Positions 22,209 through 31,692 of a stretch of DNA of 64,000 bases are shown here, piece after piece (the stretch's first letter is position 1; each line of letters begins with the position of its first letter). Under the pieces are notes generated by a model. The model worked only from the letters and a program-made list of their open reading frames with translations. It was not told the origin of the DNA and searched no databases. Both the position numbers and the translations under genes were made by a program. Source of the stretch: Streptomyces sp. NBC_00490 (GTDB taxonomy: Bacteria; Actinomycetota; Actinomycetes; Streptomycetales; Streptomycetaceae); assembly GCF_036013645.1 (NCBI RefSeq), contig NZ_CP107869.1:6076001-6140000 (forward strand), in the 5' to 3' direction.

Positions 22209-23180
22209 TCACTGGATGTTGCGCAGCGGGGGATGGTCGTACGACATCTCGCAGACGTAGAGCTGCAGGGCGTGGTCCCGGCCGATGTTCAGGTGGGTGG
22301 GACGGGCCGAGCCGGTGTCGTCGAGCGGGAACCAGCTGCGGCTGCCGCCGTCGCACTCCCAGCCGTCGATGGTGAGCAGGGGCCGCACCGCCGAGCCGCA
22401 CTCCTCGCAGGCCATCGGGAAGGGGTCCGTATAGCTCCACGGGGCGTGCCCGCCGACCTTGCAGCCCGGGGCGACGGCGAGGTCGTACTGGTAGACCGTG
22501 CCGTGCTCCTCCGCCCACTCCTCGACCCGGTCCGCCAGCTCCTCGGGCAGCTCGTGCGGGGCGGGGTATTCGGTGACGGGCTCCGGGTGCAGGACGCAGG
22601 GCTCGGGGAGGAAGCGGTCCTCGCCGATCACCGACGGCCGCGGGGCCGCCCCGTCGTCCAGGGCGTCGACGACGTCGACGGCCGTCCGCCAACGCAGTTC
22701 CGGGCGGGGCATCCAGCCCTCGTGGTCGAAGGGGCACCACAGGAGTTGCAGGACGTCGGTGCCGGGCGGGCGGGGGAGTCCGGGGACGTCACGGGCGTAG
22801 AGCTGGGCGACGGGGATCAGGGGGACGGGGCCGTCCTGAGATATCCGGCGAGTGGTTGAGGCCCGGTCGACGACGGTGCGTTCCTCCGGGGTGAGGAAGT
22901 CTGCGCCCTCGGCACGCGGCCGGCTGTGGGCCTCGGCGAGGATGCGGCGGCGTAGACGGATGTCGTCGGGGGTGTGGCCGAGGTGGGCGGGGCCGTGGTG
23001 CTCGGGGCAGGTGGGCCAGGGCTCGTCCGCCGGCCAGAGCAGGGGGCCGCCGATGGAGCTGTCGGTGGTGGCGGGGGCGCCGGCGCGGGGGTGCAGGCGG
23101 ACGGTCGTACGGGCCAGCGGGATCAGCTCCGGGAAGGCGGCCGTCACGTCGAGGGGGCGGGGCGGGGTGGTGCGGGTCAT
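22209..23180 (-). CDS. DUF1963 (YwqG-like) cytoplasmic protein
   Basis: 323 aa, no signal or membrane segment. PLLWPADEPWPTCPEHH near residues 46-62, the LIPVAQLYARDVP...LQLLWCPFDH segment and the C-terminal CEECGSAVRPLLTIDGWECDGG cysteine cluster fit the DUF1963-type proteins widespread in Streptomyces. C-x2-C plus later cysteines could bind zinc. Function unknown. The ATG at 23180 begins MTRTTPPRPLDVTAAFPEL. It stands alone between the broken holin gene and divergent small genes. Confidence 0.7.
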   Translation of the reverse strand: MTRTTPPRPLDVTAAFPELIPLARTTVRLHPRAGAPATTDSSIGGPLLWPADEPWPTCPEHHGPAHLGHTPDDIRLRRRILAEAHSRPRAEGADFLTPEERTVVDRASTTRRISQDGPVPLIPVAQLYARDVPGLPRPPGTDVLQLLWCPFDHEGWMPRPELRWRTAVDVVDALDDGAAPRPSVIGEDRFLPEPCVLHPEPVTEYPAPHELPEELADRVEEWAEEHGTVYQYDLAVAPGCKVGGHAPWSYTDPFPMACEECGSAVRPLLTIDGWECDGGSRSWFPLDDTGSARPTHLNIGRDHALQLYVCEMSYDHPPLRNIQ

Positions 23181-23336
23181 GGGGCCGAGGTTATGGCCGA
23201 ACGGCGCCCGGGAGCAGGGGAGTTGTCGGTGGCCGCCGGTCGAGTCGGACCCGAGGCGGGGTGCGTACCGTACAAGTCGCTCATGGCTGTGGATCCGGGC
23301 CGGGATGCCCGGAGGGGAGAGGGAAGGACTCGCTCG

Positions 23337-23552
23337 ATGATCCTGACGATCAACGTGGCGGTTCTGCTGGCCGTCGTCATCGTCCTGCGTCTGCGTCGGC
23401 GCACCGAGGCCCGGAGCCGGGCCGACGAGAGACTGACCGTGGCCCTTGTGCTGGTGTTCGGGGTGCTCATCGCTCCGACAGCGTTCGGCCGGGGGATCCT
23501 GGACGTCGTGGGGCAGGTCGTGGAGGGGGCCTCGGGGGTGGGGGAACCGTGA
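23337..23552 (+). CDS. Small two-helix membrane protein, unknown
   Basis: 71 aa from ATG 23337, preceded by GGAGAGGGAAGGA. Two hydrophobic stretches (residues about 2-17 ILTINVAVLLAVVIVL and 36-50 VALVLVFGVLIAPTAF) flank an Arg-rich loop RLRRRTEARSR, and a short Gly/Val tail follows. No family that I recognise. It is 23 bases upstream of the next gene, but that gene seems to have its own leaderless promoter. Confidence 0.6.
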   Translation: MILTINVAVLLAVVIVLRLRRRTEARSRADERLTVALVLVFGVLIAPTAFGRGILDVVGQVVEGASGVGEP

Positions 23553-23563
23553 GCCCGCCTGTC

Positions 23564-23575
23564 TAGGGTGGCCGC
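23564..23575 (+). promoter_or_regulatory. Candidate leaderless -10 element
   Basis: TAGGGT (23564-23569) ends 6 bases before the ATG at 23576, which has no ribosome site. This fits a -10 box with transcription beginning at or next to the start codon. Confidence 0.45.
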
Positions 23576-24208
23576 ATGAGGCGTGCGCGCTGGATCTTCG
23601 GGCCGCTCGGCGGGGTCGTGGTGGCCGGGGCCGTGAACGCCACCGGCACGGGGGAGCTCGCCGACGTCTCGGTGGGGGAGTTCCTGGCGCGGCGGCGAGA
23701 CGACTTCGAGCGGCTCATGGACGGGATCCGGTTGGTCTGCCGGTTCGACGACGCGGCCATGGGGATCGCCGACGGGATGGGCTGGTTCGGGGAGTACGAG
23801 GTCGACGCGGCGCATCTGGCGCTGCACTCCGGGTACCTCGCGGCCACCCCGGAGTTCCTGGACCGGCTCGACCAGCCGGCCGCCGTCCGGCGGATGTGCC
23901 GTATGGCGGCGGATCTCCAGCTGACCGAGTTCCTGGGGGCCCTGATCGGCGTCGCCGTCCAGGCGGAGGCGGAGACGGACACGGAGGCCGGGCAGGGCGA
24001 CGCGGCACGGATCGTCGACGTCCTCGCGATCGCGTGCGACCTCGCGGACCCGACGGGCGGCACCGCCCCGGCGCAGGTCTTCCGGATGTGGCGGGTCGCG
24101 CAACTGCCGGGAATCCTCGACCCGCGGTCACACACGCCGCCGTACCTGAAGGCCGGGTTCCGGGCGCACGACGAGGCCCTGGAGACGCTGCTCCTCGGAG
24201 GCGCGTGA
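23576..24208 (+). CDS. Conserved-type hypothetical protein
   Basis: 210 aa, soluble apart from a short hydrophobic N-terminus (WIFGPLGGVVVAGAVNA). Mostly helical, with several D/E-rich helices and the phrase DDFERLMDGIRLVCRFDDAAMGI. I do not recognise a family. The coding pattern (GC-rich third positions, no stops) is convincing. It may be leaderless (see the -10 element at 23564). It lies upstream of the acyltransferase remnant. Confidence 0.65.
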   Translation: MRRARWIFGPLGGVVVAGAVNATGTGELADVSVGEFLARRRDDFERLMDGIRLVCRFDDAAMGIADGMGWFGEYEVDAAHLALHSGYLAATPEFLDRLDQPAAVRRMCRMAADLQLTEFLGALIGVAVQAEAETDTEAGQGDAARIVDVLAIACDLADPTGGTAPAQVFRMWRVAQLPGILDPRSHTPPYLKAGFRAHDEALETLLLGGA

Positions 24209-24484
24209 CCGATGGGGGTTCCGTGACGGCCGGACCGACGCCGTGGGGCGCGCCGGCGAGGGTTCGGGCAACTCCGTGTCCGGGTGGGGAGGAATGTTCT
24301 TGTCTGTGCGCTGTGGGGCGGTTGTGGCGCCGTAGCGTGAGCCGTCCTTCGGCCGCCCCCGAGGCGGGTTCCCCGACGACGATGAGCAGAGTGCGGATGC
24401 GCGGCGCGGACAGCCGACCGACGATTCCGATGCGTACGGCGGTGCGCGGGGTACAGCAGCCGCTCCCGCCGCTCGTCGTGACCG

Positions 24485-24875
24485 AGGCGCCGCCAGAGAC
24501 CTGCCCCCCGGGGCCCGGAAACGTCCCGACCGCCGCCTCCACGCCATGGACGGTCTCCGCCTCGTCGCCGCCCTGATGGTGGTCGTGCTTCTTCACCGTG
24601 TTCCTGCTGGTGATGGTCGCGATCGCGCTCGCGGCGGCTGATCCGGTGCGGGGGAAGCTGGTGACGGCGGGGGCGGTGACGTATCCGCTCTATCTCATGC
24701 ACTGAGTCGCCGGACGACGGTGATCAATCGGCTCCAGGATGCCGTGGACGCCCGGGTGCTGGTCGTGGTGGTGATCGGCGGGTTTGTGCTGCTCAGTTGG
24801 GTGGTCCATCGGTTGGTGGAGCGGCTGGTGGCGAGGGTGTCGAAGCGGGGGTTGGACACGTCGTTCACGCGGTTG
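24485..24875 (+). pseudogene. Acyltransferase-3 family remnant with internal deletion
   Basis: The reading RRLHAMDGLRLVAALMVVVLLH (first codons before 24545, up to about 24594) is the N-terminal signature of membrane acyltransferase 3 proteins. It is followed at once, in another frame, by FLLVMVAIALAAADPVRGKL and VTAGAVTYPLYLMH (24601-24702), which belongs to the C-terminal end of that family. A TGA and a further frame change precede VINRLQDAVDARVLVVVV. Some 300 residues between the ends are missing, with at least three lesions. The flanks (24209-24484 and 24876-24998) hold no other gene that I can support. Confidence 0.6.
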
Positions 24876-24998
24876 TCGGAATGCGTGGCAGGCGGGCTGA
24901 GTCCGTTCACAGGCTGGGTTTTTTCTCGAACGGCCGTACCAGGTAAGTTCACGTGTGCATACGGTTGTTGACGGTGCGCGTGCGACGGGGGTTGCGGT

Positions 24999-27900
24999 AT
25001 GGCGGGGCATCGGCCGGCGGATTGGCACGTCCTCGACTTGGACAAGGATCCGACGCCGGGGGATCCGGACCGGGTCCGGAGTCTGGCCAGGACGCTGCAT
25101 GACTTCGCCGACGACGTCTCCGACGCGCTCCGCCTCGTGAAGGGCATGTCGGACGAGGACACCCTGCTGCAGTGGGCCGGCAAGTCGGCGGAGGTCTTCA
25201 AGGACGAGTTCGGCGGGGTTCCGAAGAACCTGAAGAAGCTGAAGAAGTCCTACGAGTTGTGCGGGAACGCGCTCGCGGATTTCTGGCCGAAGCTGGAGCG
25301 TGCCCAGGCCCTTGCTGACAAGGCGCTCGCCAAGGCGCGTGAGGCGCAGGCGAATCTGTCCTCGGCCAAATCCCGTCTTTCCTCGGCCGATTCGTGGGTG
25401 ACCCGGGCGAGCAAGGAAGCCGACAAGTACAAGGACGATCCCACCGGCAGCAAGTCCGATGCGGACAAGCCCGACGAGTCCAAGGTCAGGGCCGCCACCC
25501 GGGATGCCCAGCACGCCAAGTCCGCGCAGAGCAGCGCCCAGTCGGACGTCGACAGTGCGCAGGATGCCCTGGACGCGGCGAAGAAGATGGCCGCCGACGC
25601 CCGCAAGATGCGTGAGGACGCCGCCCGCGAGGCCAAGACGAAGATCGACGAGGCTTCCGACGCCGGGATCCAGAACCGGTCCTGGTGGGAAGAGGTCGGG
25701 GACTGGTTCACCGACAACTGGGACAACATCGTCACCGTCTGCAAGGTCGTCGTCGCGGTCGTCGGTATCGTCGCGATGATCATCGGTGGTCCGATCCTCG
25801 GCGCGATCCTGCTGATCGCGGCGCTCGTGGTGCTCGCGGACACGCTCTACAAATACTCCAAGGGCCAAGCCGGCTTGATGGACGTCGCCTTCGCCGCGCT
25901 GGACTGCATACCCGGCGGCAAGGGCATCACCACACTCGGTGGGCTCGCCAAGGGCGCGAAGTCGCTGGGCAAAGCCGGGCTCAAGGGTATGGCCAAGGGG
26001 CTCAGGAACGGACTGCGTCGGGAGGCCGACGACGCTCTGTCCAAGAGCAAGCCCATGGAGGGCCGTTGCAAGAACGGCGATCCCATCGACATGGTCTCCG
26101 GCGAGATGCTCATGGAGCACACCGATGTCGAGCTGCCCGGCCTGCTTCCGTTGATTCTGCGGCGTACCCATGTGTCGACCTATGCCTCGGGACAATGGTT
26201 CGGCCCCTCTTGGGCGTCGACGTTGGACGAACGCCTGGAACTCGACGGTGAGGGGGTTCTCTTCGCCGCGGAGGACGGGATGGTGCTCGTCTACTCCGTC
26301 CCGGCACCGGGTACCTCGGTCCTGCCTCTCGAGGGGCCGCGCCGCCCCCTCGACTGGGACGGCGGGCCGGGCGCTCCGCTGCGGATCACGGATCCCCTCA
26401 CGGGGTGGACGCGACACTTCGCGGCACCGCAGGAGCAGCCCGTCGGCGCGGAGGCCTTCACGCTGCCTCTCGTTGCTCTGTCCGACCGCAACGGCCATCA
26501 CATCGTGATCGACCGGGATGCGCACGGCACCCCCACCGGCGTACGTCACTCCGGCGGATATCACCTACACGTCGACACCGAAGGCGAGCGCATCACGCGA
26601 CTGCGCCTGCGTGATCCCGATGCCGGCCCCGAGGGCGTCACTCTCGTCCGCTTCGGCTACAGCCCCGACGGCAATCTCTCGGAGATCTACAACTCGAGCG
26701 GTCTGCCGTACCGGCTGACCTACGACGACCGGGAACGCATCACCTCGTGGACGGACCGCAACGGGTCCTGGTACCGCTACGCCTACGACGAGCACGACCG
26801 TTGCGTACGAGGCGAAGGAGCCGACGGCTTCCTCAGCTGCACCATCAGGTACGACACGGACGCTCGCGAGACGCGGTACACCAACTCGCTCGGTCACAGC
26901 ACGCTCCACCGTTACAACGACCTGCTCCAGCGAACGGAATTCATCGACGCGCTGGGCCGCACGATCCGGACCGAATGGAATCGGTACAACCAACTGGTCT
27001 GCCGCACCGACGCGTTGGGCCGCACCACCACGTTCGAGTACGACGCACGTGGCAACCTCGTCACCATCGTCCGTCCCGACGGACACCGGACCACCGCGGA
27101 GTACGACGAACTTGATCTGCCGACCCGGGTGGTCGAGGCCGATGGAGCCGTCTGGCAGCAGACGTTCGACGAACGGGGCAACCGCCTGAGGATCGTCGAC
27201 CCGGCGGGTAACCCACGCCACTACAGCTACGACGAGCAGGGGCGCCCCACAGCGGTGACCGACGCACTCGGCCACGTGATCCGTACCGAGTGCAACGCGG
27301 CGGGGCTCTCGGTCGGGGAGACCGACGCCCTCGGTCACACGACCACAGCCGAACGCGATGCGTTCGGCCGCATCATCAGGGTCGTCAACGCGGCGGGCGG
27401 CGTGGAGCACATGGGCTGGACCGTCGAGGGAGCGCCGGCGTGGCGTATCGCCGCCGACGGCAGCCGGGAGAGCTGGGAGTGGGACGGGGAGGGCAACCCC
27501 GTCGCGCACGTCGACAGGACCGGCAGCCGATCCGCCGTCACGACGGGACACTTCCACCAGCCCAGCAGCCGCGTCGACCGCTCCGGCATCGAGTACCGCT
27601 TCACCTACGACACCGAGGTGAACCTCACCCGAGTGACAAACCCGCAGGGCCGGAGCTGGGAGTACGTCTACGACGCGACCAACCGCCTGTGCTCCGAAAC
27701 GGACTTCGAGGGACGCACGCTCACCTACAGCTATGACGAGGCGGGCCGCCTGATCGCCCGCACCAATGGCTCGGGCGAGGAGATCGTCTTCGTCCGGGAC
27801 GTGCTGGGCCGAGCGGTCGAACAGCGCACAGGCGATCACGAGACGCGCTTCACCTACGACCCCGCGGGACGTCTGCTGCGGGCCGTGAGCCCCGAGAGCA

Positions 27901-29600
27901 CGCTGGAGAGCTCCTACAACGCCGCCGGGCGCCTGGTGCGGGAGGTCCTCGACGGCGCCGAGACGACCTACGCCTACGACGTCCTCGGGCGCCGTACCGA
28001 GCGCCGCACCCCCAGCGGGACGGTCTCGACCTGGACGTACGACGCCGCAGGGCGCCCGGCGTCGCTGGATGCGGCAGGGCACACGGTGACCTTCGCCTAC
28101 GACGCCCTGGGGAGGGAGCTGTCCCGGGCGTTCGGAGCCTTCGCGACGCTCACCCAGGCATGGGACGCCATGGGCCGCCTGACCGGACAGCAGGTACGCG
28201 GCACCCACGGGTCCGACGAGACCCTTCTCCAGGAGCGGTCGTACGCCTACCGTCCGGACGGCCTGCTGTCGGAGATCACCGAACTCACCACAGGTCGGCG
28301 CACGTTCGACCTCGACCCGGCTGGACGTGTCACGGCGGTCCGCGCCCATAGCTGGACCGAGAGTTATGCGTACGACGTCCTCGGCAACGTCCGTGAGTCG
28401 ACCGGGCCCTCCGTCGGCGATGGGCCGACGGTGCGTGAATACACAGGTACGAGGCTTGTGCGGTCCGGCCGGACGACGTACGAGTACGACGGGCAGGGGC
28501 GCCCCGTCCGGACGGTGAAGCGGCTGCTCAACGGGCAGAAGCGGGTCGCCTCCTTCGCCTGGGACGCACAGGACCGGCTCACGGCGACCGTCACGCCGGA
28601 GGGCGACCGGTGGCGGTACCGGTACGACCCCACCGGCCGCCGCTCGGCCAAGGCGCGGCTGGGCCCCGGCGGCGAGGTGATCGAGGAGACCCGGTTCACC
28701 TGGGACGGCACCCGGGTCGCCGAACAGGTCACCAAGGATGGTGGGGCGACGGCCTGGGACTACTTCTCCGGCACTCATCGCCCGCTGACACAGATCCACC
28801 GGGATGCCGACGGGGTCCGGTTCCACGGGGTCGTGACGGACACGGTGGGAACACCGACCGAACTCGTCGACACCTCGGGAGAGCTGGCCTGGCACCGGCG
28901 GACGGAGCTGTGGGGGAGGGAACGGGCGCAGGACTCATCCGCAGGGATGTCGGACACGACGGTGGATTGCCCGCTGCGGTTCCCGGGACAGTACGCCGAC
29001 GCCGAGACCGGCCTGCACTACAACTACGCGCGCTACTACGACCCGGACAACGCCCGCTACTTCACCCCCGACCCGCTGGGCATCGCTCCGCAGCCGAATC
29101 ACTACGGGTACGTTCCTCACCCCTTCTCGTTCATCGACCCGCTCGGTCTGGAGCGGATGCGCGGTGCGGGGGGCCGGTGGGTGCGGGATCCGGACGCTCC
29201 GGAAACGCGGCACAACCGTTCCTCGGAATACCCGCACGGCTACGACATCGAGACGCACGAGGACATGGTCACGCGCTTCACGGACGAGGGGCGGGCCGCG
29301 GGCGGATGGCCGCTCGACGCGAGCGGCAACCGGATTCCCAGGGACCAGCTCACCTGGCGCAACAACGCGGGCGAAATCATTCCCGGGGATTCCGACATCC
29401 TCACCTACGACCACAAACCGCGTGTGGTCGAGCACTGGAATGAAACGGGATATAACACCGATTATGCGGAGCGCTCGACTTGGTACAATGACACGACTGA
29501 TATGGAGCCGATGACCAGGGCCGACAACGGCCGTGATGGCCAGCGTGCTCCGAATTACCGCCAGGACACCGGCCCGAACTATTCGTGCAGAGGCGCTTAA
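24999..29600 (+). CDS. RHS-repeat polymorphic toxin with WXG-like export domain and HNH-like nuclease tip
   Basis: 1533 aa. Residues 1-230 are helical with a WXG-like turn (LQWAGKSAEVFKDEF) and a long Ala/Lys coiled coil, as in type VII-secreted toxins. About 245-290 are two hydrophobic helices. About 345-420 (GDPIDMVSGEMLMEHTDVELPG) begin the DUF6531/RHS shell. Some twenty YD repeats (for example TYSYDEAGRLIARTNG) fill the middle. The shell closes at ARYYDPDNARYFTPDPLG and DPLGL (1380-1384). The remaining 149 residues are the variable toxin tip, with YDHKPRVVEHWN (D1471, H1472), WYND and MEPM...N..DG, resembling HNH/EndoVII nucleases. The tip is visibly less GC-rich. Immunity candidates follow. 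Confidence 0.85.
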   Translation: MAGHRPADWHVLDLDKDPTPGDPDRVRSLARTLHDFADDVSDALRLVKGMSDEDTLLQWAGKSAEVFKDEFGGVPKNLKKLKKSYELCGNALADFWPKLERAQALADKALAKAREAQANLSSAKSRLSSADSWVTRASKEADKYKDDPTGSKSDADKPDESKVRAATRDAQHAKSAQSSAQSDVDSAQDALDAAKKMAADARKMREDAAREAKTKIDEASDAGIQNRSWWEEVGDWFTDNWDNIVTVCKVVVAVVGIVAMIIGGPILGAILLIAALVVLADTLYKYSKGQAGLMDVAFAALDCIPGGKGITTLGGLAKGAKSLGKAGLKGMAKGLRNGLRREADDALSKSKPMEGRCKNGDPIDMVSGEMLMEHTDVELPGLLPLILRRTHVSTYASGQWFGPSWASTLDERLELDGEGVLFAAEDGMVLVYSVPAPGTSVLPLEGPRRPLDWDGGPGAPLRITDPLTGWTRHFAAPQEQPVGAEAFTLPLVALSDRNGHHIVIDRDAHGTPTGVRHSGGYHLHVDTEGERITRLRLRDPDAGPEGVTLVRFGYSPDGNLSEIYNSSGLPYRLTYDDRERITSWTDRNGSWYRYAYDEHDRCVRGEGADGFLSCTIRYDTDARETRYTNSLGHSTLHRYNDLLQRTEFIDALGRTIRTEWNRYNQLVCRTDALGRTTTFEYDARGNLVTIVRPDGHRTTAEYDELDLPTRVVEADGAVWQQTFDERGNRLRIVDPAGNPRHYSYDEQGRPTAVTDALGHVIRTECNAAGLSVGETDALGHTTTAERDAFGRIIRVVNAAGGVEHMGWTVEGAPAWRIAADGSRESWEWDGEGNPVAHVDRTGSRSAVTTGHFHQPSSRVDRSGIEYRFTYDTEVNLTRVTNPQGRSWEYVYDATNRLCSETDFEGRTLTYSYDEAGRLIARTNGSGEEIVFVRDVLGRAVEQRTGDHETRFTYDPAGRLLRAVSPESTLESSYNAAGRLVREVLDGAETTYAYDVLGRRTERRTPSGTVSTWTYDAAGRPASLDAAGHTVTFAYDALGRELSRAFGAFATLTQAWDAMGRLTGQQVRGTHGSDETLLQERSYAYRPDGLLSEITELTTGRRTFDLDPAGRVTAVRAHSWTESYAYDVLGNVRESTGPSVGDGPTVREYTGTRLVRSGRTTYEYDGQGRPVRTVKRLLNGQKRVASFAWDAQDRLTATVTPEGDRWRYRYDPTGRRSAKARLGPGGEVIEETRFTWDGTRVAEQVTKDGGATAWDYFSGTHRPLTQIHRDADGVRFHGVVTDTVGTPTELVDTSGELAWHRRTELWGRERAQDSSAGMSDTTVDCPLRFPGQYADAETGLHYNYARYYDPDNARYFTPDPLGIAPQPNHYGYVPHPFSFIDPLGLERMRGAGGRWVRDPDAPETRHNRSSEYPHGYDIETHEDMVTRFTDEGRAAGGWPLDASGNRIPRDQLTWRNNAGEIIPGDSDILTYDHKPRVVEHWNETGYNTDYAERSTWYNDTTDMEPMTRADNGRDGQRAPNYRQDTGPNYSCRGA

Positions 29601-29612
29601 AGGGAGGAAGAC

Positions 29613-30365
29613 ATGGATCCGGCTGCCGTCGTGGCGGGTTTTCCGGGGGTTGAGGAGTTTCCAGGAATCTCCGATGCCTGGCACTGGTCGCCCGTCCAGG
29701 GGCTGGACTTCGCTGCGGCCCTGAGTGCGGACGGTCGACACCTCTTCCAGGTGAACGCCCGTGACACGTACGACGAAGACCTCGTGCGTGCGCTGCTCGT
29801 GACCGCACGTGAGAACAGCTCCCGGCTGCTGGCCGACGGCACGCTGCTCGGCGTGCTGCCCGGATTCAGTCACCCCGGCCGGGATTTTGACGTCGTCGCG
29901 GCGGCACGTCCCGGCGTGCATCGGTATCACGAGGTGCAGCAGCCCGAACTTCAGCAGGTCACATGGGCCGTGTTTCCCGGATATGCGTGTGAATTCGCGA
30001 GCTCGGACCGTTATTCCCTCGAAGATGCCCGGGAGAGTTTCATCAGGTTCCTCTCCCCGGCCGACCTCGGCCGAAAGTCTGTGCCCTTCCTCAGGCTTTG
30101 GTACGACAACACGGTGACCAAGGGCGGGACGAACGGACCGGACGGAATTCTCGCACTACCGAAGACACTGCAGCGGGAGATCAAGCTGCTCGAGGGCGCT
30201 CCGGGAAGTTTCGTCCGGTTCGAGAACTTCCGCGGGCAGATCTTCCGGGCCGAATGGGACGCGGAACGAACGTGGACCCTGCTGGAGGAGTCCGAGAGCG
30301 CCGCACCGCGTCCGGTCGAACTCGCCGACCTGCTGGCCTTCGCGGAGAAGTCCCTGCATGACTGA
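29613..30365 (+). CDS. Candidate immunity protein for the RHS toxin
   Basis: 250 aa, cytoplasmic by composition. The ATG has a good GGGAGGA site and starts only 12 bases after the toxin stop, the usual place for an immunity gene. Segments such as PGVEEFPGISDAWHWSPVQG, WAVFPGYACEF and LPKTLQREIKLL...FVRFENFRGQIFRAEW show a folded globular protein, but I do not recognise an Imm family. The role is inferred from position. Confidence 0.6.
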   Translation: MDPAAVVAGFPGVEEFPGISDAWHWSPVQGLDFAAALSADGRHLFQVNARDTYDEDLVRALLVTARENSSRLLADGTLLGVLPGFSHPGRDFDVVAAARPGVHRYHEVQQPELQQVTWAVFPGYACEFASSDRYSLEDARESFIRFLSPADLGRKSVPFLRLWYDNTVTKGGTNGPDGILALPKTLQREIKLLEGAPGSFVRFENFRGQIFRAEWDAERTWTLLEESESAAPRPVELADLLAFAEKSLHD

Positions 30366-30741
30366 GCCACGACTACGTGTCTCGGACGAGGACGGCGAAA
30401 CCTGGGACGACCCGTCCGAGGACCAGATCCAACGGCTCTACGCAGGGCTCAACCTGCGCCGCCGGTTCCTGGTCCTGGACCGGCTCGACGTACCGGAGGC
30501 CGAAGTCGGCCGGCACTACCTGCAGCTCGCGCTCAACGACGACCTCACCATGGTGATCGAGTACCGGCAGGGGAGCGCCGCAACGCACTATCGTGCCGAC
30601 GTGCCCTTGCCGTCGGACCAGGGAGGCGAGGAGATCGCCCTCCCGGTTCTGCTCGGTTGGGCGTCCGGTCGCCCGGGGTGGAGCGAGGGGCTGTCCTGGG
30701 TGCGGTGGGACACGGCACGGGAGTGCCCGTGGGGTGCGTAG
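30358..30741 (+). CDS. Second immunity-like small protein
   Basis: 127 aa, starting at ATG 30358, overlapping the previous stop by 8 bases, so translation is probably coupled. The acidic N-terminus DEDGETWDDPSEDQIQRLYAGL and strand-rich middle (RRFLVLDRLD, HYLQLALNDDLTMVIEYRQG) are reminiscent of small immunity proteins such as Imm1. That likeness is weak and from memory. It could neutralise the same toxin or be a leftover from an earlier toxin tip. Confidence 0.5.
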   Translation: MTEPRLRVSDEDGETWDDPSEDQIQRLYAGLNLRRRFLVLDRLDVPEAEVGRHYLQLALNDDLTMVIEYRQGSAATHYRADVPLPSDQGGEEIALPVLLGWASGRPGWSEGLSWVRWDTARECPWGA

Positions 30742-30786
30742 GACACCGCCGGGGTCTCCTCGCCGTGTATCGACCGCTGCCGAGCA

Positions 30787-31190
30787 TGACCGAGTTCCGG
30801 ACCCTCTCCCTGGACGAGTACGCCCCGCCGCGGGCTGATCCGCCGGCTGCGCACCGGGGCGCCGGAAGACCTGCCGGAGCCGTTCGGAGCCGAGTGGGTC
30901 CAGGAGCTCCGGTCTTCAGCAGTCGCGTCGCCGGGCTGCTGGCGGATGACCTGTCGGCGTTCGAGGACCGGCGCAGGTCCACGCAGTCGACGACCTTCTC
31001 CACGAGGTGGAGGACATACTCGGGCTCGTCTGTCCGAGATGGACACCCGGGACGCCTGCGGTGAGGACCTGACCCGCGCGGTGCTCTCCTTCGCGCGCGA
31101 GGATGAGCGGGGAGCTGCTCCAGGAAGGTCGGCCTCTCGTCTCCGTCGAGGGATTCAGCGCACCGGGCCACGCCTTCGACACCGCCGCCG
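30787..31190 (+). pseudogene. Decayed gene downstream of the RHS cassette
   Basis: Coding-like pieces occur in successive frames: MTEFRTLSLDEYAPPR (from 30787), then RRLRTGAPEDLPEPFGAEWV, VDDLLHEVEDILGLV, MDTRDACGEDLTRAVLSFA and ELLQEGRPLVSVEGFSAPGH ending in TGA near 31198. Together they would make about 130 residues with several frameshifts. The pieces are hydrophilic and could derive from a further immunity or RHS-associated gene. No family is recognised. From 31200 to 31370 I see no further gene. Confidence 0.4.
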
Positions 31191-31370
31191 CAACCTGAAG
31201 ATGCGCTACGACAATCCCCGCATCGGGTGTGGGAGCGCGAACGCGAACCTCCACGCCGCCACGTGAGACCTCCCGGCGTACGGGCCCTGATCAAGACCGC
31301 AAAGAGCTGGTCCTGCGGCGAGGGAAGTGCGAAACCGCAGGGAATCGCCCGACCGGGAAGCCGCCCGCGT

Positions 31371-31398
31371 TTGACCTGCGTCACTCTCGGGGTATTGT
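31371..31398 (+). promoter_or_regulatory. Promoter of the S10 operon (rpsJ)
   Basis: TTGACC (31371-31376), 16-bp spacer and TATTGT (31393-31398) make a strong HrdB-type promoter. The leader to rpsJ is then about 375 nt, long enough for structured control elements (see 31466 and 31693). Confidence 0.7.
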
Positions 31399-31465
31399 CT
31401 CCGGCTCGATTGGCCAGTCGCCTGCCCCATATGGCAGACTGTCCGAGTTGCTCGGTCGAGTGTTG

Positions 31466-31525
31466 ATGCTGCGCGCCTCCCGCCGGGAGGACCGGAAGCG
31501 AGTCCCACAGTACTCGTCGCCCTAA
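31466..31525 (+). other. Possible leader peptide in the rpsJ 5' region
   Basis: ATG at 31466 opens a 19-codon frame ending in TAA, rich in Arg and Lys (MLRASRREDRKRVPQYSSP). A CCTCCC/GGGAGG hairpin lies inside it. The ribosome site is weak. It lies between the promoter and rpsJ, so it could be an attenuating peptide, or the sequence may be conserved only as RNA structure. Confidence 0.3.
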
Positions 31526-31692
31526 CTGCCTTGTGGCAGCGCTGGGGCGGACGTACGGGAATCTTTCGGGAAGCAAGGTACGGCACAGGCCAGGCACCCG
31601 GTGGACCTTTCGTCCTCGGCTTGCGGTTCCGGAAGGGCCGTGCTCCCAGACAAGGAGTGCTCGAACAAGGGGCCTCTGTGTCAGTACGAGCG

